In this document: piece after piece, positions 44,640-53,903 of the stretch
Position numbering within the stretch: position 1 is the stretch's first letter
Layout of the letters: each line of letters starts with the position of its first letter
From: Paraburkholderia translucens
Lineage (GTDB): Bacteria; Pseudomonadota; Gammaproteobacteria; Burkholderiales; Burkholderiaceae
Reading direction: 5' to 3'
DNA: 64,000 bases
Assembly: GCF_020881035.1 (NCBI RefSeq)
Contig: NZ_JAJITC010000001.1
Coordinates: 186,001-250,000 of the forward strand
Notes under the pieces: model-generated
Told to the model about the DNA's origin: nothing
The model's input: the letters and a program-made list of their open reading frames with translations, nothing else
Databases searched by the model: none
Position numbers and translations under genes: made by a program

Positions 44640-46571
44640 TCACGACTGCCCGCTGCCGGTCGACTGCGTGATGCGGAAGATCACAAACTCCGCCGGCCGC
44701 ACGATCGCCACGCCAATCTCCGTGATCACCTGCCCCACGTCGCGCACTTCGGGCGGATTCAGCTCGGCATCGCATTTGACGTAGAAGGCCTGGTCGGGCG
44801 TCGTGCCGAATAGCGCGCCCGTACGCCACACATTGGTGAGGAACGCGGTGATATTGAGGCGGATCTTGCCCCACAGTGCTTCGTCGTTCGGCTCAAAGAC
44901 GATCCACTGTGTGCCCAGCTCAATCGACTTCTGCAGGAACAGGAAGAGCCGCCGCACGGGCACGTACTTCCATTCGCCGTTGGCGTCACCGCCAATCGTT
45001 CGGGCGCCCCACACGGTCACCGCGTTGTTCATGATTCGCAGCGCATTGACGCCTTGCGGATTGAGCTCTGACTGAATCGGTTTGCTGATGTAGTACTTCA
45101 CCTCGAGCGCCCCGCGCACCACACAGTTGGCCGGCGCCTTATGCACACCGCGCTCCTCATCGGTGCGCGCATAGATACCGGCAATATGTCCACTCGGCGC
45201 GACATATGTGCGTCCGCGGTATTTCGGGCCGACCTTGCGCTGCGAATCGGAGTCCTGTAACTGTTTGGCCGGATCGACCACCTCGATGTGGGGAAAGTAG
45301 AACGCGGCGTTTTTGCTCGGGCGCGGCAAAACCGAATCGACACTCGAATACGACAGATTCTGCAGATAGAGGTCCTCGTCGTTGCCGTCGTTGACGACGT
45401 CTGGCGCATCGAGGATCGCAAAGCAGTTCTCCCGGTTCTCGGCGTGCGACATCAGCGCTTCCCAAGTGTCGGAATTGCGCGGCAGCCCCGGCGCGGTGAT
45501 GATCGCGAGATCGTCGATCGACCTGAACTTCTCCAGCACCTTCTCCAGGTCCGCGGCATCCTCTATGCGCGCGACATACGCCTTCGTTCCGCCATTCTTG
45601 AAAAAACCGTTGACCGCGTGCGTCAGTGCGCTATGCCCCGGGAAATACGGGCTGAAAATCCACTTGTCCGGATTCGAATACGGCTGGTCGGGCACACCCT
45701 TGTACGCGGAGAACGTGCCGAAGCGCTGCGTGTATTCGGTGAAGTTGGTGCAGAACTTGGTTTCAAATGGATCGACATTGATTTCGAATTCCTGAAGAAC
45801 GTAGGGCCTCAGAAACGAAGGCGCGATCATGACAGCATCGACGTCGTGATTCTCGAACGCTTCGTCGTCCAGTGGCGCCTCGATAGGCTCATCCACCGTC
45901 GCGCCGGGCGTCGATTGATCCCCAGGCGCGGGAGCGGAAGCCGGTGCCGACGCGGGTGTCGGCGCGGACGCCGCTTCGAACTCGGCGCGCGCCTCGTTCA
46001 GCGCCCTGGTCATGTTGTCGACGGACTTGCTGAGTGCGTCAGCCTTGTCGAGCGCTTTTTGATGCGCATCCTGGGCCCCGCTGCGCGCGCGATTGGCGTC
46101 GGTCGACGCCTGTCTGGCGTCCTTCTTGTCGCCGGTTGCGTTGTCGAGTGCCGTCTTTTTTTCTTCCGCGGCCGTATTGGCGGCGTCGAGCGCAGTTTTT
46201 GTCGTGGCGACCTCCGCCTCTGCCTCCGCCAGTTTGCGCTTCTCTTCGGCCAACTCGGCATCCTTGGCGTCGAGCGCGGTCTTCATGGCCTGGGTCGCCA
46301 TATCTTGCTGAGGCTGGATCTGCGCCTCCGCCTTCGCATCGAGCTTGCCCGCCTTCTGCAACTGCGCACGCCGCTCGACGAGCGCCGCAATTGCGTGCGC
46401 GGCGCGCGCGACCACCGGATCGTAGTCCGGGTTTGGCACCGGAATATAGATCTTCCTCGGCATCACGCCAATGAAGCCGACCACGTTGGTTCCCACACCC
46501 GCGATCGGCTGCTGCGCGGATGGCACTTCCTCGACGTACACGCCCGGTGCTTGATAGGTAGAGCTTGACAT
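44640..46571 (-). CDS. Contractile tail sheath protein 1 with a long coiled-coil insertion
   Basis: A 643-residue sheath protein. 'YQAPGVYVEEVPSAQQPIAGVGTNVVGFIG' is the classical sheath N-terminus, and the C-terminal half has 'YVAPSGHIAGIYARTDEERGVHKAPANCVVRGALEV', 'VTVWGARTIG' and 'DQAFYVKCDAELNPPEV'. Between them, residues about 52-202 are an Ala/Lys/Glu/Asp-rich helix with heptad character, followed by a Pro/Ala-rich linker (203-235). Eukaryote-like sheath paralogues lack this; it makes the protein roughly 200 residues longer than the other sheath here. The insertion follows the first strand and should project from the sheath surface. An AGAGGA site precedes the ATG. Confidence 0.94.
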   Translation of the reverse strand: MSSSTYQAPGVYVEEVPSAQQPIAGVGTNVVGFIGVMPRKIYIPVPNPDYDPVVARAAHAIAALVERRAQLQKAGKLDAKAEAQIQPQQDMATQAMKTALDAKDAELAEEKRKLAEAEAEVATTKTALDAANTAAEEKKTALDNATGDKKDARQASTDANRARSGAQDAHQKALDKADALSKSVDNMTRALNEARAEFEAASAPTPASAPASAPAPGDQSTPGATVDEPIEAPLDDEAFENHDVDAVMIAPSFLRPYVLQEFEINVDPFETKFCTNFTEYTQRFGTFSAYKGVPDQPYSNPDKWIFSPYFPGHSALTHAVNGFFKNGGTKAYVARIEDAADLEKVLEKFRSIDDLAIITAPGLPRNSDTWEALMSHAENRENCFAILDAPDVVNDGNDEDLYLQNLSYSSVDSVLPRPSKNAAFYFPHIEVVDPAKQLQDSDSQRKVGPKYRGRTYVAPSGHIAGIYARTDEERGVHKAPANCVVRGALEVKYYISKPIQSELNPQGVNALRIMNNAVTVWGARTIGGDANGEWKYVPVRRLFLFLQKSIELGTQWIVFEPNDEALWGKIRLNITAFLTNVWRTGALFGTTPDQAFYVKCDAELNPPEVRDVGQVITEIGVAIVRPAEFVIFRITQSTGSGQS

Positions 46572-46664
46572 GGAGCAGTCCTCTTTCAGTCAATACTGCA
46601 ATCGACACTCGCCGATAACGGGAAGAACCTGAGATGAAGCGGATCGAAAGCCGTCCGCCGGAGT

Positions 46665-47282
46665 TCAGGGCGCGGGCGGCGACTCGCCGCGCATGCGGGG
46701 GTCGTAGTAGAACACCGGCTCCTTGACTAGCTGGATTTTCTCGACCTTACCCACATCGACTAACAACGTAACGGTGTAGTTGATCGCGGCCTTTGGCTTG
46801 CCGCCCATCGCCTGCCAGAACTCACCCAGGCTTTGCAGGCGCCCCGGCTGCAGGGCGCTGACAGGCAGCGGCATGTTGCTGCCCTTCAGGCTGCCGTGCA
46901 GCACCTCCTCCGGAAGCGCGCGGTGCCGCAACAGCACGCGCATCACTTCGCCAAGCAGGCGATGCTCGTCCTCCGCCGGACTCGCGAGACCTTCACGCGG
47001 CCACGCGGTAATCAGATACGAAGCGTCAACGCGAATGGGCGCCGCGGTGCGCAGCACGCTGCCGTCCTCGCTTCGATCGAATTGAAATTCGTGACTGCGC
47101 AACTCGGTGTTCTCTCGCACGTCGTAAAGAAACAGGTCGATGGCGGGTGTCGTGACCGATTGCGGTGGGAACCGATCGTCGGGTGCCTCAAAGCTCACCT
47201 GGATCTGATGCGCGAGGCCGGGAGACAGTTCGCTCTTCAGCAATGCCGCGAGTGTCTCGTCCAGATCGTCTAGCATGGTCAT
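46665..47282 (-). CDS. DUF4255 protein (Afp16/Pvc16-type tail terminator)
   Basis: A 205-residue protein with the DUF4255 core: 'LDETLAALLKSELSPGLAHQIQVSFEAPDDRFPPQ', 'TPAIDLFLYDVRENTELRS', 'YLITAWPREGLASPAEDEHRLLGEVMRVLLRHRALP'. In Afp/PVC the last gene product with this domain caps the sheath and tube at the end far from the baseplate and sets length. Here it is the first gene of the structural operon. GAGCGAGAG precedes the ATG. Confidence 0.93.
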   Translation of the reverse strand: MTMLDDLDETLAALLKSELSPGLAHQIQVSFEAPDDRFPPQSVTTPAIDLFLYDVRENTELRSHEFQFDRSEDGSVLRTAAPIRVDASYLITAWPREGLASPAEDEHRLLGEVMRVLLRHRALPEEVLHGSLKGSNMPLPVSALQPGRLQSLGEFWQAMGGKPKAAINYTVTLLVDVGKVEKIQLVKEPVFYYDPRMRGESPPAP

Positions 47283-47845
47283 CTCTCGCTCGAGCTTCGG
47301 TCGGCGCTACACATCGTCATGACGTGTAGTACGGCTTCCTGACTTTCTGTTCAACACCAACCGGTGACGGACGATCACAGAGATAAATGACGCATCTTCG
47401 GATGCCAGGCAGTTGCGGATGCGTGGCTGGGATCGACGTATTGATGCCGGCAACCTTTATCCGATGTCCTCTATCTCTACCTGCGAGTCATGTTGGCAAC
47501 CCGGCGCATCACGTTAGAGTGCGCCCTGTGTGTAAAACGCACGTAGAAGGCCGCAATTGAAAAACACGCCCCCAAGGATCGTTATGCATTGGCATGGTAG
47601 CGACCTGGAAATGGTAAGGGACACGCAAAAATCGAATGCTTTTTGCGCTGTCACGCAGTCTCGATCCGTTTGGCGCGCGGCATGAAAAGATCGCAGCGAG
47701 TGTTGAGTTAACCCAGCTACTCAATCAAACATCGCACGACTTCATCTGGACGCGGCCGTCCTGGCGTACCTCGGCACACACAGGCGCGAAGGCGTTGGCC
47801 TTGCGCGTCCGACTCATCCGCACCCCGGCTACGAGCGGAGGCATC
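47283..47845. other. Divergent control region between the eCIS operon and the signalling operon
   Basis: About 560 bases between the start of the eCIS structural operon (leftward) and the VWA-FHA gene (rightward). The frame of the latter is open from 47636, but the good ribosome site is at 47846. Base composition is lower in GC at 47280-47640. No clear sigma-54 or other box was recognised. The promoters of both operons must lie here. Confidence 0.5.
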
Positions 47846-49486
47846 GTGTCACATCGACGATTCAAATCGGCATTGCGCATGCTGCGCTCGGGCGCTTCCG
47901 GTCTCGCTCTTGCCCTCGTGACCGCCCCCGCGTGCGCCGCGCCTTTGCAAGCGGTCGCGGTCAGCCAGCCCGAACCGGGCAACGTCACGTTGACGGTGCT
48001 AGCGCCGGGCGCCGCGCCCGTAGCCGACGCCTTCACCCTGCAATTGCCGGGTGCGGACACGGCGCCGACCAAGGTTGCGGCGCAGTCCGTCGAACCGGCC
48101 AGTGTGCTGCCGCCCGATCTCGCCACCGCGGTGCTGCTGTGCGTGGACCGCAGCGGCTCGATGCATTCGGCGGTGCCGGCGATCAAGGCCGCGCTGAAGG
48201 ACGTCCTTGCACGGCCGCGCCCGGACCTGCGCATCGCGTTGATGTCGTTCGGCTCCGATACGCCCGCGCCGACGCCTTTTTACAGCGAATCCGCGCCCAT
48301 CCTCGAAGCTGTCGACGCAATCCGCGCCGAAATCGGACGCGACGGCAAGACACGCCTTTATGACGCGCTCAACATTGGCATGTCGACGCTCGCCAATGCG
48401 CCGCTGAGAGGGCCGAAGCGTCTTGTCGTCATCACCGATGGCAAGGACGAAGGCAGTCAGACGCGCTTCGACGTGCTCTCAGTGCTCATGCAGCGGCGCG
48501 GCCAACCGATGGATGCGATCGCCTTCGGGCAATCGGCGCAGAAGACATCGTCGGCACTCGCGACACTCGCCAACAGGAGCAGCGGTGCGTTCGTGCTCGC
48601 GACGAGTCCAACGAGTCTCGCAGAAGCGCTGCGCGACGATCTCGGCACCGCACCTGCATCGGCCTACGACGTGAGATTTCACTACGATGCGGCGCCGGGC
48701 CTGCCGCCGCTGCGATCGGCCCAGGTCATCTACGCGGCGGGCGCAGGCGCGCCGCCCGTGGTGATGTCGATTCGCGCCGGGCTTGCCGCACCCGCGCCGT
48801 CCGCCGCTCAACCGCCGCCGTCGCCGTCACCAACCGTTGCGTCGGCCGCGCTAGCCGGGCCCGCGAGTGGGCACCATGCAGAGTCGAAAACAGAATCCGC
48901 GAACCCGACATCCTCCGCGCACGGGAGCGCCATGACCATCGGCTCTGTCAAGATCAGCGTGAAGTTTGGCTTCAGCGTGCTGGTCGGGCTAGCGGCGACG
49001 CTCTCTGTGCTCGCCTACACGCTGCGCCGCAAGCATGTGTTCGTGCCGCCGCCTGACGAGCCACGTCCGCCCGAGCCGAAGCAACCACGCCAGGCCACCC
49101 ATATCGGCGTGATGTTTCCGCCGCCCTCGCCCGGCCGCCCCGCCGCGCTACTCGTCAACGAAGGGTCGCGGGGCGCGACCCATTCGTATGCGATCGAAAA
49201 GTCCAATGTGCGAATCGGTGCGGACGAAGCGAATGATCTCATCGTGCGTGACTACTACGTGTCGCGCAAGCACGCCAACATTCGCTTCGAATCGGGGACG
49301 CTCTATCTCACGGATCTCGGCTCGAGCAACGGCACCTTTCTCAACGGCGCGCGCGTGAAGCAGGTGATGACGCTCTCGCCCGGCGACCAGATTCGCTTCG
49401 GCCATTCGACATGGGAGGTGCGTCGCGCGGCTGAGGCTAGCGTAGCCGGTCGCTCGCGCGAGCACTTCGAGCGGCCGGTGCCATGA
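47846..49486 (+). CDS. VWA-TM-FHA membrane protein of the eCIS-linked signalling operon
   Basis: A GTG start at 47846 with GGAGG five bases upstream gives 546 residues. A signal peptide (cut near 'ACAA') leads to a periplasmic VWA domain (about 95-270) with an intact MIDAS 'DRSGSMHS', 'VVITDGKDEGSQTRFD'. A Pro/Ala/Ser linker follows. A membrane helix lies at about 370-392. The cytoplasmic C-terminus carries an FHA domain (about 448-520) with 'VRIGADEANDLIV..YYVSRKHANI' and 'LGSSNGTFLNG', the phosphothreonine-binding residues. It could pass a periplasmic or adhesive signal to the phosphorylation circuit. The stop overlaps the next start (ATGA). Confidence 0.85.
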   Translation: MSHRRFKSALRMLRSGASGLALALVTAPACAAPLQAVAVSQPEPGNVTLTVLAPGAAPVADAFTLQLPGADTAPTKVAAQSVEPASVLPPDLATAVLLCVDRSGSMHSAVPAIKAALKDVLARPRPDLRIALMSFGSDTPAPTPFYSESAPILEAVDAIRAEIGRDGKTRLYDALNIGMSTLANAPLRGPKRLVVITDGKDEGSQTRFDVLSVLMQRRGQPMDAIAFGQSAQKTSSALATLANRSSGAFVLATSPTSLAEALRDDLGTAPASAYDVRFHYDAAPGLPPLRSAQVIYAAGAGAPPVVMSIRAGLAAPAPSAAQPPPSPSPTVASAALAGPASGHHAESKTESANPTSSAHGSAMTIGSVKISVKFGFSVLVGLAATLSVLAYTLRRKHVFVPPPDEPRPPEPKQPRQATHIGVMFPPPSPGRPAALLVNEGSRGATHSYAIEKSNVRIGADEANDLIVRDYYVSRKHANIRFESGTLYLTDLGSSNGTFLNGARVKQVMTLSPGDQIRFGHSTWEVRRAAEASVAGRSREHFERPVP

Positions 49487-50808
49487 ACCGCGTTCGGGAA
49501 CGTGCCGTGCACGAAGCGAGCGGCATCGAAGGCGCACACGCCGTCGACGCTCCCCGCACGCAGTCCGGCTCGACGCATGCCAATGCGAGCCTATGGTCGG
49601 TCGGACAACGCTCGGAGACGGGCTACGTGCGCAGTGAGAACCAGGATCGCATGAGCTGGATTCGCACAAGCGCGGCGGACATCTTCGTCGTCTCCGACGG
49701 CATGGGTGGCCATGCGGGCGGCGCCGCGGCGGCGAGCCTCACCGTGCAGGTGATGCAGGGCGAACTGCAAGGCCTGGGTTCCGTGCAGCGCGCGGGCGCG
49801 GCCCTCGAGCACGCGCTGCAGGCAGCCAACGCAGCGGTCTACGCGCGTGGACAAATGCCCAATCCTATGACGGCGGGCATGGGCGCAACCGTCGTCGCGC
49901 TGCTCGCCGCAGGCGAGCGGATCATGCTCGCGCACGTCGGCGACAGCCGCGCGTATCTGCTGGACCGGCGCGGCGTGCTGCGTCGGCTGACGAAGGATCA
50001 CAGTGTCGTGCAGCGGATGATCGACGCGGGCGTGCTCACCGAGAGTGAAGCCGCGAATCATCCCGATGCGGGCGTGCTGGAACGCGCGCTCGGCCTGACA
50101 CCGCGCGTGCCGGTCGACGTGAGCGGTTGGCTCACGCTGCGGCATGGCGAGCTTTGCATGCTGTGCTCCGACGGCTTGTGCGGATACGTCGCAGACGAGA
50201 CGATCGCGGCGGCAATGCGCGAAGGCGGCGCGCCGCAGGCGATCGCCGACCGTCTGGTGCGGATCGCGCTCGAGCACAGCGGAGAAGACAACGTGACGGT
50301 GCAGGTGCTTCGCTGCGGCGAATCTCGCCGCACCTCCCTGCGGCGCTGGATTATGCGCAGCGCGCTCGCGCTGGCAACGCTCTGCGCGGCCGCGGCGATG
50401 GTGGTGGGGGCGAGATGGATCGGCGTGCATATCGGTGAACGTTCGGCTACCGGAGCCGCCGCGAACGGATCGGCGAAGGTGTCGAAGGCTTCGGAGGCTG
50501 ACGCACCGGTTGCGGTGAGCGCGGTGATCGTGCCCGTTCCCCTCGCGACGGCGCTGGCATCGCTGGAAACGGAAATCGCCCGGCTCGAACGCGAGCAGCA
50601 GCAAGTCATCACGGACTACGAGCGGAAACGCGACACGCTCCATAAGAAGCGCGATGCGAAGCGCGCGCAGCACGCAGGCGCGCATGCCCCGCGGAAGAGC
50701 CCGCGTGCGGAGGAACCGGCCTCATCGTCCGAGGTAAGCACTGCTGGGCCACCACCCGGCGTGCGCGACGATGCCCTTCAGAGCGATATCGACCCGTCAG
50801 ACCGTTAG
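49483..50808 (+). CDS. PP2C-type Ser/Thr phosphatase with C-terminal TM helix (PppA-like)
   Basis: A 441-residue protein. The PP2C catalytic domain (about residues 35-275) has 'GYVRSENQDRMSW', 'VVSDGMGGHAGGAAAA', 'LAHVGDSRAYLLDRRG', 'LCSDGLCGYV' and 'EDNVTVQVL', so all metal-binding aspartates are present. A membrane helix follows at about 290-312, then a periplasmic tail with a coiled coil (about 355-395, 'LETEIARLEREQQQVITDYERKRD'). This tail is unlike the soluble PppA of T6SS. Translation is coupled to the VWA-FHA gene by ATGA. Confidence 0.92.
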   Translation: MNRVRERAVHEASGIEGAHAVDAPRTQSGSTHANASLWSVGQRSETGYVRSENQDRMSWIRTSAADIFVVSDGMGGHAGGAAAASLTVQVMQGELQGLGSVQRAGAALEHALQAANAAVYARGQMPNPMTAGMGATVVALLAAGERIMLAHVGDSRAYLLDRRGVLRRLTKDHSVVQRMIDAGVLTESEAANHPDAGVLERALGLTPRVPVDVSGWLTLRHGELCMLCSDGLCGYVADETIAAAMREGGAPQAIADRLVRIALEHSGEDNVTVQVLRCGESRRTSLRRWIMRSALALATLCAAAAMVVGARWIGVHIGERSATGAAANGSAKVSKASEADAPVAVSAVIVPVPLATALASLETEIARLEREQQQVITDYERKRDTLHKKRDAKRAQHAGAHAPRKSPRAEEPASSSEVSTAGPPPGVRDDALQSDIDPSDR

Positions 50809-50840
50809 ACGGCCAGTCGGTCAGCCAGCGGAGATCAGCA

Positions 50841-51659
50841 ATGAGCAACAAGCCATTCAGAAATATCTTCGGCCAGATCTGGGGAGGCGGCTTGTCCCCC
50901 GGCTCCGGCCGTTCGGAAACGGTGTGCCCGAACGGGCATCCGATGGATCCGAGCTGGACCCGCTGTCCGCGCTGCGACGCCGAAAACCGCGCAAACGAGC
51001 GCTCGAGCGAAGCCTCGTCCTCTTACACCTTCGACGATTCTGATAGCAGGGGCTCGACCATGTCATCGCACAAGCACACTGTCATCTCCGGCGAATCAAC
51101 ATCGTCCGACGCTTCCGCCACGCGCGAGGAAAACAGTTACGAAAGTTCGATGTCCAGTCCGTCGCCGAGTCCGCGCCGATCCTCGCGTCGCAAGATCACG
51201 GGCGTGCTCGTGACCTTCACGTGGGAGCGCCAGGGCGATCTCTTCGTGCTCTACGAAGGCCGCAACGTCATCGGCAAGGGCACCGTGGAAAGTGAAAATG
51301 GGCGGCCGTGCGACGTGCTGCTCCCGATTGACGCCACGATGTCCAACGAGCACGCGCTGATTCTCTGCCGCGCGGGGCGCTACGAGCTCTTCGACAACCG
51401 CAGCACCAACGGCACCTATGCGGACGACCAGTTCGTCGAAAGCGCGGGTGTGATGCTAAGAGACGGTGCGCGCATCAAGACAGGTGACACGGTATGGCTG
51501 TTCCGTCAGATCGATTCCGGGGACGCGCCCGCCCATCCCGGCCATGAGCGTGGTGAGGAGCCGCAGCAGCGAGAACCGCAGTCGCGCCGCGAGAACTCCC
51601 AATGGAACGAGGCGCGCGCACCGCATCGCCCGTCGCGTGACGACTCGCGAATCGAATAG
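50841..51659 (+). CDS. FHA domain protein with N-terminal zinc ribbon
   Basis: A 272-residue protein. Residues about 28-46 hold 'CPNGHPMDPSWTRCPRC', a CxxxH...CxxC zinc ribbon. A Ser-rich linker (about 50-115) follows. The FHA domain spans about 125-230: 'LVLYEGRNVIGKG' (seen as 'FVLYEGRNVIGKG'), 'DATMSNEHALILC' and 'NRSTNGTYADDQ'. The Ser in 'MSNEH' and the Asn in 'NGT' are the phosphothreonine contacts. The Ser-rich linker is a likely kinase target. It probably scaffolds phosphorylated partners, as Fha does in T6SS. Confidence 0.88.
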   Translation: MSNKPFRNIFGQIWGGGLSPGSGRSETVCPNGHPMDPSWTRCPRCDAENRANERSSEASSSYTFDDSDSRGSTMSSHKHTVISGESTSSDASATREENSYESSMSSPSPSPRRSSRRKITGVLVTFTWERQGDLFVLYEGRNVIGKGTVESENGRPCDVLLPIDATMSNEHALILCRAGRYELFDNRSTNGTYADDQFVESAGVMLRDGARIKTGDTVWLFRQIDSGDAPAHPGHERGEEPQQREPQSRRENSQWNEARAPHRPSRDDSRIE

Positions 51660-51667
51660 CGACAGCC

Positions 51668-52642
51668 ATGAGCTTTCGTCAGGGACAACGTGTCGGACCT
51701 TACGTGATCGAGCGCAAGCTGGGCGCGGGCGGCATGGCGAGCGTGTGGCTCGCCTGGGACGAGAGGCGCCGACAGAACGTGGCAGTCAAGGTGATGGCCG
51801 ATGCGATCGAGTCCGAAAGCCAGATCGCCGCGCGCTTTCTCGACGAGATCCGCCATCACGCGGTACTGCGCCATCCGAGTATCGTCGCGGTGCGCGACGT
51901 ATTCAGCACCGGCGGCCAGCCTTGCCTCGTGATGGATTTCGCCCCGGGAGGCTCGCTCGCCACTCTGCTCGACGAACGCCCGGGGCGGCGCCTGCCCGTG
52001 GCCGTCGCGCTGCCGCTCATCGGCGAAGTGCTGGACGCGCTCGACTACGCGCATCGCCAAGGCATGGTGCATCGCGATGTGAAGCCGTCGAACGTGTTGC
52101 TCGATGTCTCGAGGCAGCACGCGCTGCTGTCCGATTTCGGCATCGCGCTCGCAACGGGCGAGCGTCGGCGCACGCGCGCGGGGCAGTCGGTCGGGACGAC
52201 CGCGTACATGAGCCCGGAGCAGATCCGCGCGACCGGCGCGATCGATTATCGCTCCGACGTCTATAGCGTCGGCTGCGTGCTCTACGAACTGCTCACCGGC
52301 AGACCGCCCTTCCTGGTCGAAAGCGGCCGGGACGCCAACGGCGACGACGACGCGACTGCGAGGACCACCGTGCTGAGCATGCACCTGAACAGCAAGCCGG
52401 TGGCGCCGCACAAGCGCGTGCGCGCGATTCCGCGGCACGTGAGCAATCTCGTTATGCGCGCGCTCGAGAAGGACCCGGCGCGGCGCGTGCCCGGCTGCGC
52501 GGAATTCAGGCGACTGCTTTTCGCGCCTCCCGGCTGGCGCGGCCACGTGCGGCAGTGGCTGCGCTCACCGGTCGCGATCGCGGCGGTGCTCGTGGTCGCC
52601 ATGGCGGCAGTGCTGGGCGCGATGGCGATGAAGAGCGGCTAG
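51668..52642 (+). CDS. Hanks-type Ser/Thr protein kinase 1, membrane-tethered
   Basis: A 324-residue kinase. 'LGAGGMASVWLAWD' (glycine loop), 'VAVKVM' (Lys), 'MVHRDVKPSNVLLD' (catalytic loop), 'LSDFGIA' (DFG), 'GTTAYMSPEQIRATGAIDYRSDVYSVGCVLYELLTGRPPF'. All catalytic residues are kept. A C-terminal membrane helix at about 297-320 leaves only a few residues outside. There is no sensor domain. The start follows the FHA gene by eight bases. Confidence 0.94.
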   Translation: MSFRQGQRVGPYVIERKLGAGGMASVWLAWDERRRQNVAVKVMADAIESESQIAARFLDEIRHHAVLRHPSIVAVRDVFSTGGQPCLVMDFAPGGSLATLLDERPGRRLPVAVALPLIGEVLDALDYAHRQGMVHRDVKPSNVLLDVSRQHALLSDFGIALATGERRRTRAGQSVGTTAYMSPEQIRATGAIDYRSDVYSVGCVLYELLTGRPPFLVESGRDANGDDDATARTTVLSMHLNSKPVAPHKRVRAIPRHVSNLVMRALEKDPARRVPGCAEFRRLLFAPPGWRGHVRQWLRSPVAIAAVLVVAMAAVLGAMAMKSG

Positions 52643-52763
52643 CAGAGGCACCCAATGAAGAAGCTTCACCAGCAGTCGAATGTTCGATCAGTGATGCGCG
52701 GTTGTTTTCATCAAGCGCAGCGTCTTGCGTCAGGTAGTCCGGTTTAATTCGTAGGGGAACATC

Positions 52764-53381
52764 ATGATCAGATCGTGCAGCATCGCTTTATTGGGCGCCC
52801 TCGTCGCGGGGTGCGCCACCACCGAACAGACTGCAGCGCTCGAATGCGGCGCGGGCGGCGCGGGCGGCGCGTTTCTGATCTGCAAGCTCGCGGGGGGCAG
52901 CGACGCGACCTGCGCGGCTGTAGGCGGCGGCGTCGGCGCGGTCGGCGCCGTGGGCTGCTATGCATGGTCGTCGAATCTGAAGAAGGAGCGCGAGGCACTC
53001 GCCGGACACGAGAACGATCTCGACGCGCGACTCGCGTATGCGAGGAGCGTCAACGACACCATGTCGAAGTACAACGATTCGCTGCGCCAGAAGGTCGCCG
53101 AGCTCTCGCAGCATTCCGCGGTCACCGCACGTCAGATCAGCGTGCAGACCAATGACGAGAGCCAGCTCACCAGTCAGCGCAGAAAAATCGACGAAACGCT
53201 GAAGGAGGCGAACGCCTCCATCGCCGAGCAAAAGCAGACCCTCGCCGACATGCACAACTTCCAGGCGCAACACGCGAGCCACTCGGAAAGCCTTGCCGCG
53301 GAAATCCGCCGTGAGGAAGCAAACCTGCAAGACACGCAGCGTCAAGCCACCGCGCTTGCCAACCTGAAGCAGAACGTCTGA
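52764..53381 (+). CDS. Coiled-coil lipoprotein 1 with glycine-zipper segment
   Basis: A 205-residue protein with a lipobox 'LGALVAGCATT' (Cys17). Residues about 28-68 are Gly/Ala/Cys-rich ('CGAGGAGGAFLICKLAGG', 'VGGGVGAVGAVGCYAW'). The rest is a long coiled coil ('LKKEREALAGHENDLDARLAYARSV' to the end). It resembles outer-membrane lipoproteins that reach across the periplasm. It follows kinase 1 by about 120 bases. Confidence 0.8.
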   Translation: MIRSCSIALLGALVAGCATTEQTAALECGAGGAGGAFLICKLAGGSDATCAAVGGGVGAVGAVGCYAWSSNLKKEREALAGHENDLDARLAYARSVNDTMSKYNDSLRQKVAELSQHSAVTARQISVQTNDESQLTSQRRKIDETLKEANASIAEQKQTLADMHNFQAQHASHSESLAAEIRREEANLQDTQRQATALANLKQNV

Positions 53382-53416
53382 GCCGGGAGCATTCTCGGTC
53401 TCTCGGGACCACGATC

Positions 53417-53890
53417 ATGAAGAGTCCAATCGTTACGCGCGGTGCCCGCGCTGCGCTTTTCTTCGCTTTCCTGTGCGCGGCGGCCGGCTGCACCATCGCC
53501 GACCAGTACGCGGATATCAACGCGACCGATAGCCGGATCGCGATCAAGACGGATCAGCTCCAGCAGGAAGCCGACATGCAAAAGCAGTTCCAGACGCAGA
53601 TGAAGCAACTGAGCGACGATCTCACCGATAAGAAGCTGACGAGCGATCAGCTCGACGCGCGTCTCGCGCAATTGCAGAGGCAGAACCGGCATCTCGCGAG
53701 CGACAACGCGAAAAAGCGCGCGCAGCGCGACGCGCTCGAGGCGGAGCTAGCGCAATACCGCTCGCAGGTGGCGGCGATCAAGGCGAGTGGCGCGACCGAC
53801 GAGGCGGCCATGGAAGCGCAGAAACGGCAACTGGATCAGTTGAAGCAACAAATCCATAACCGTCTGCTCGCGCTCGCTCAGGCTGGCTGA
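53417..53890 (+). CDS. Coiled-coil lipoprotein 2
   Basis: A 157-residue protein. A hydrophobic signal ends in a lipobox 'CAAAGCTIADQ' (Cys25). The rest is nearly all heptad coiled coil rich in Gln, Asp, Lys and Leu ('IAIKTDQLQQEADMQKQFQTQMKQLSDDL', 'LEAELAQYRSQVAAIKA'). It probably pairs with lipoprotein 1 in the periplasm. No known family was recognised. Confidence 0.8.
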   Translation: MKSPIVTRGARAALFFAFLCAAAGCTIADQYADINATDSRIAIKTDQLQQEADMQKQFQTQMKQLSDDLTDKKLTSDQLDARLAQLQRQNRHLASDNAKKRAQRDALEAELAQYRSQVAAIKASGATDEAAMEAQKRQLDQLKQQIHNRLLALAQAG

Positions 53891-53903
53891 CGAAGCGATC
53901 AAC

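Noticed and set aside
28415..47282. Complete contractile prophage
   Set aside because: Tail genes are present but no terminase, portal, capsid, integrase, holin or lysogeny regulator is found. The DUF4255, AAA ATPase and DUF4157 genes mark an eCIS.
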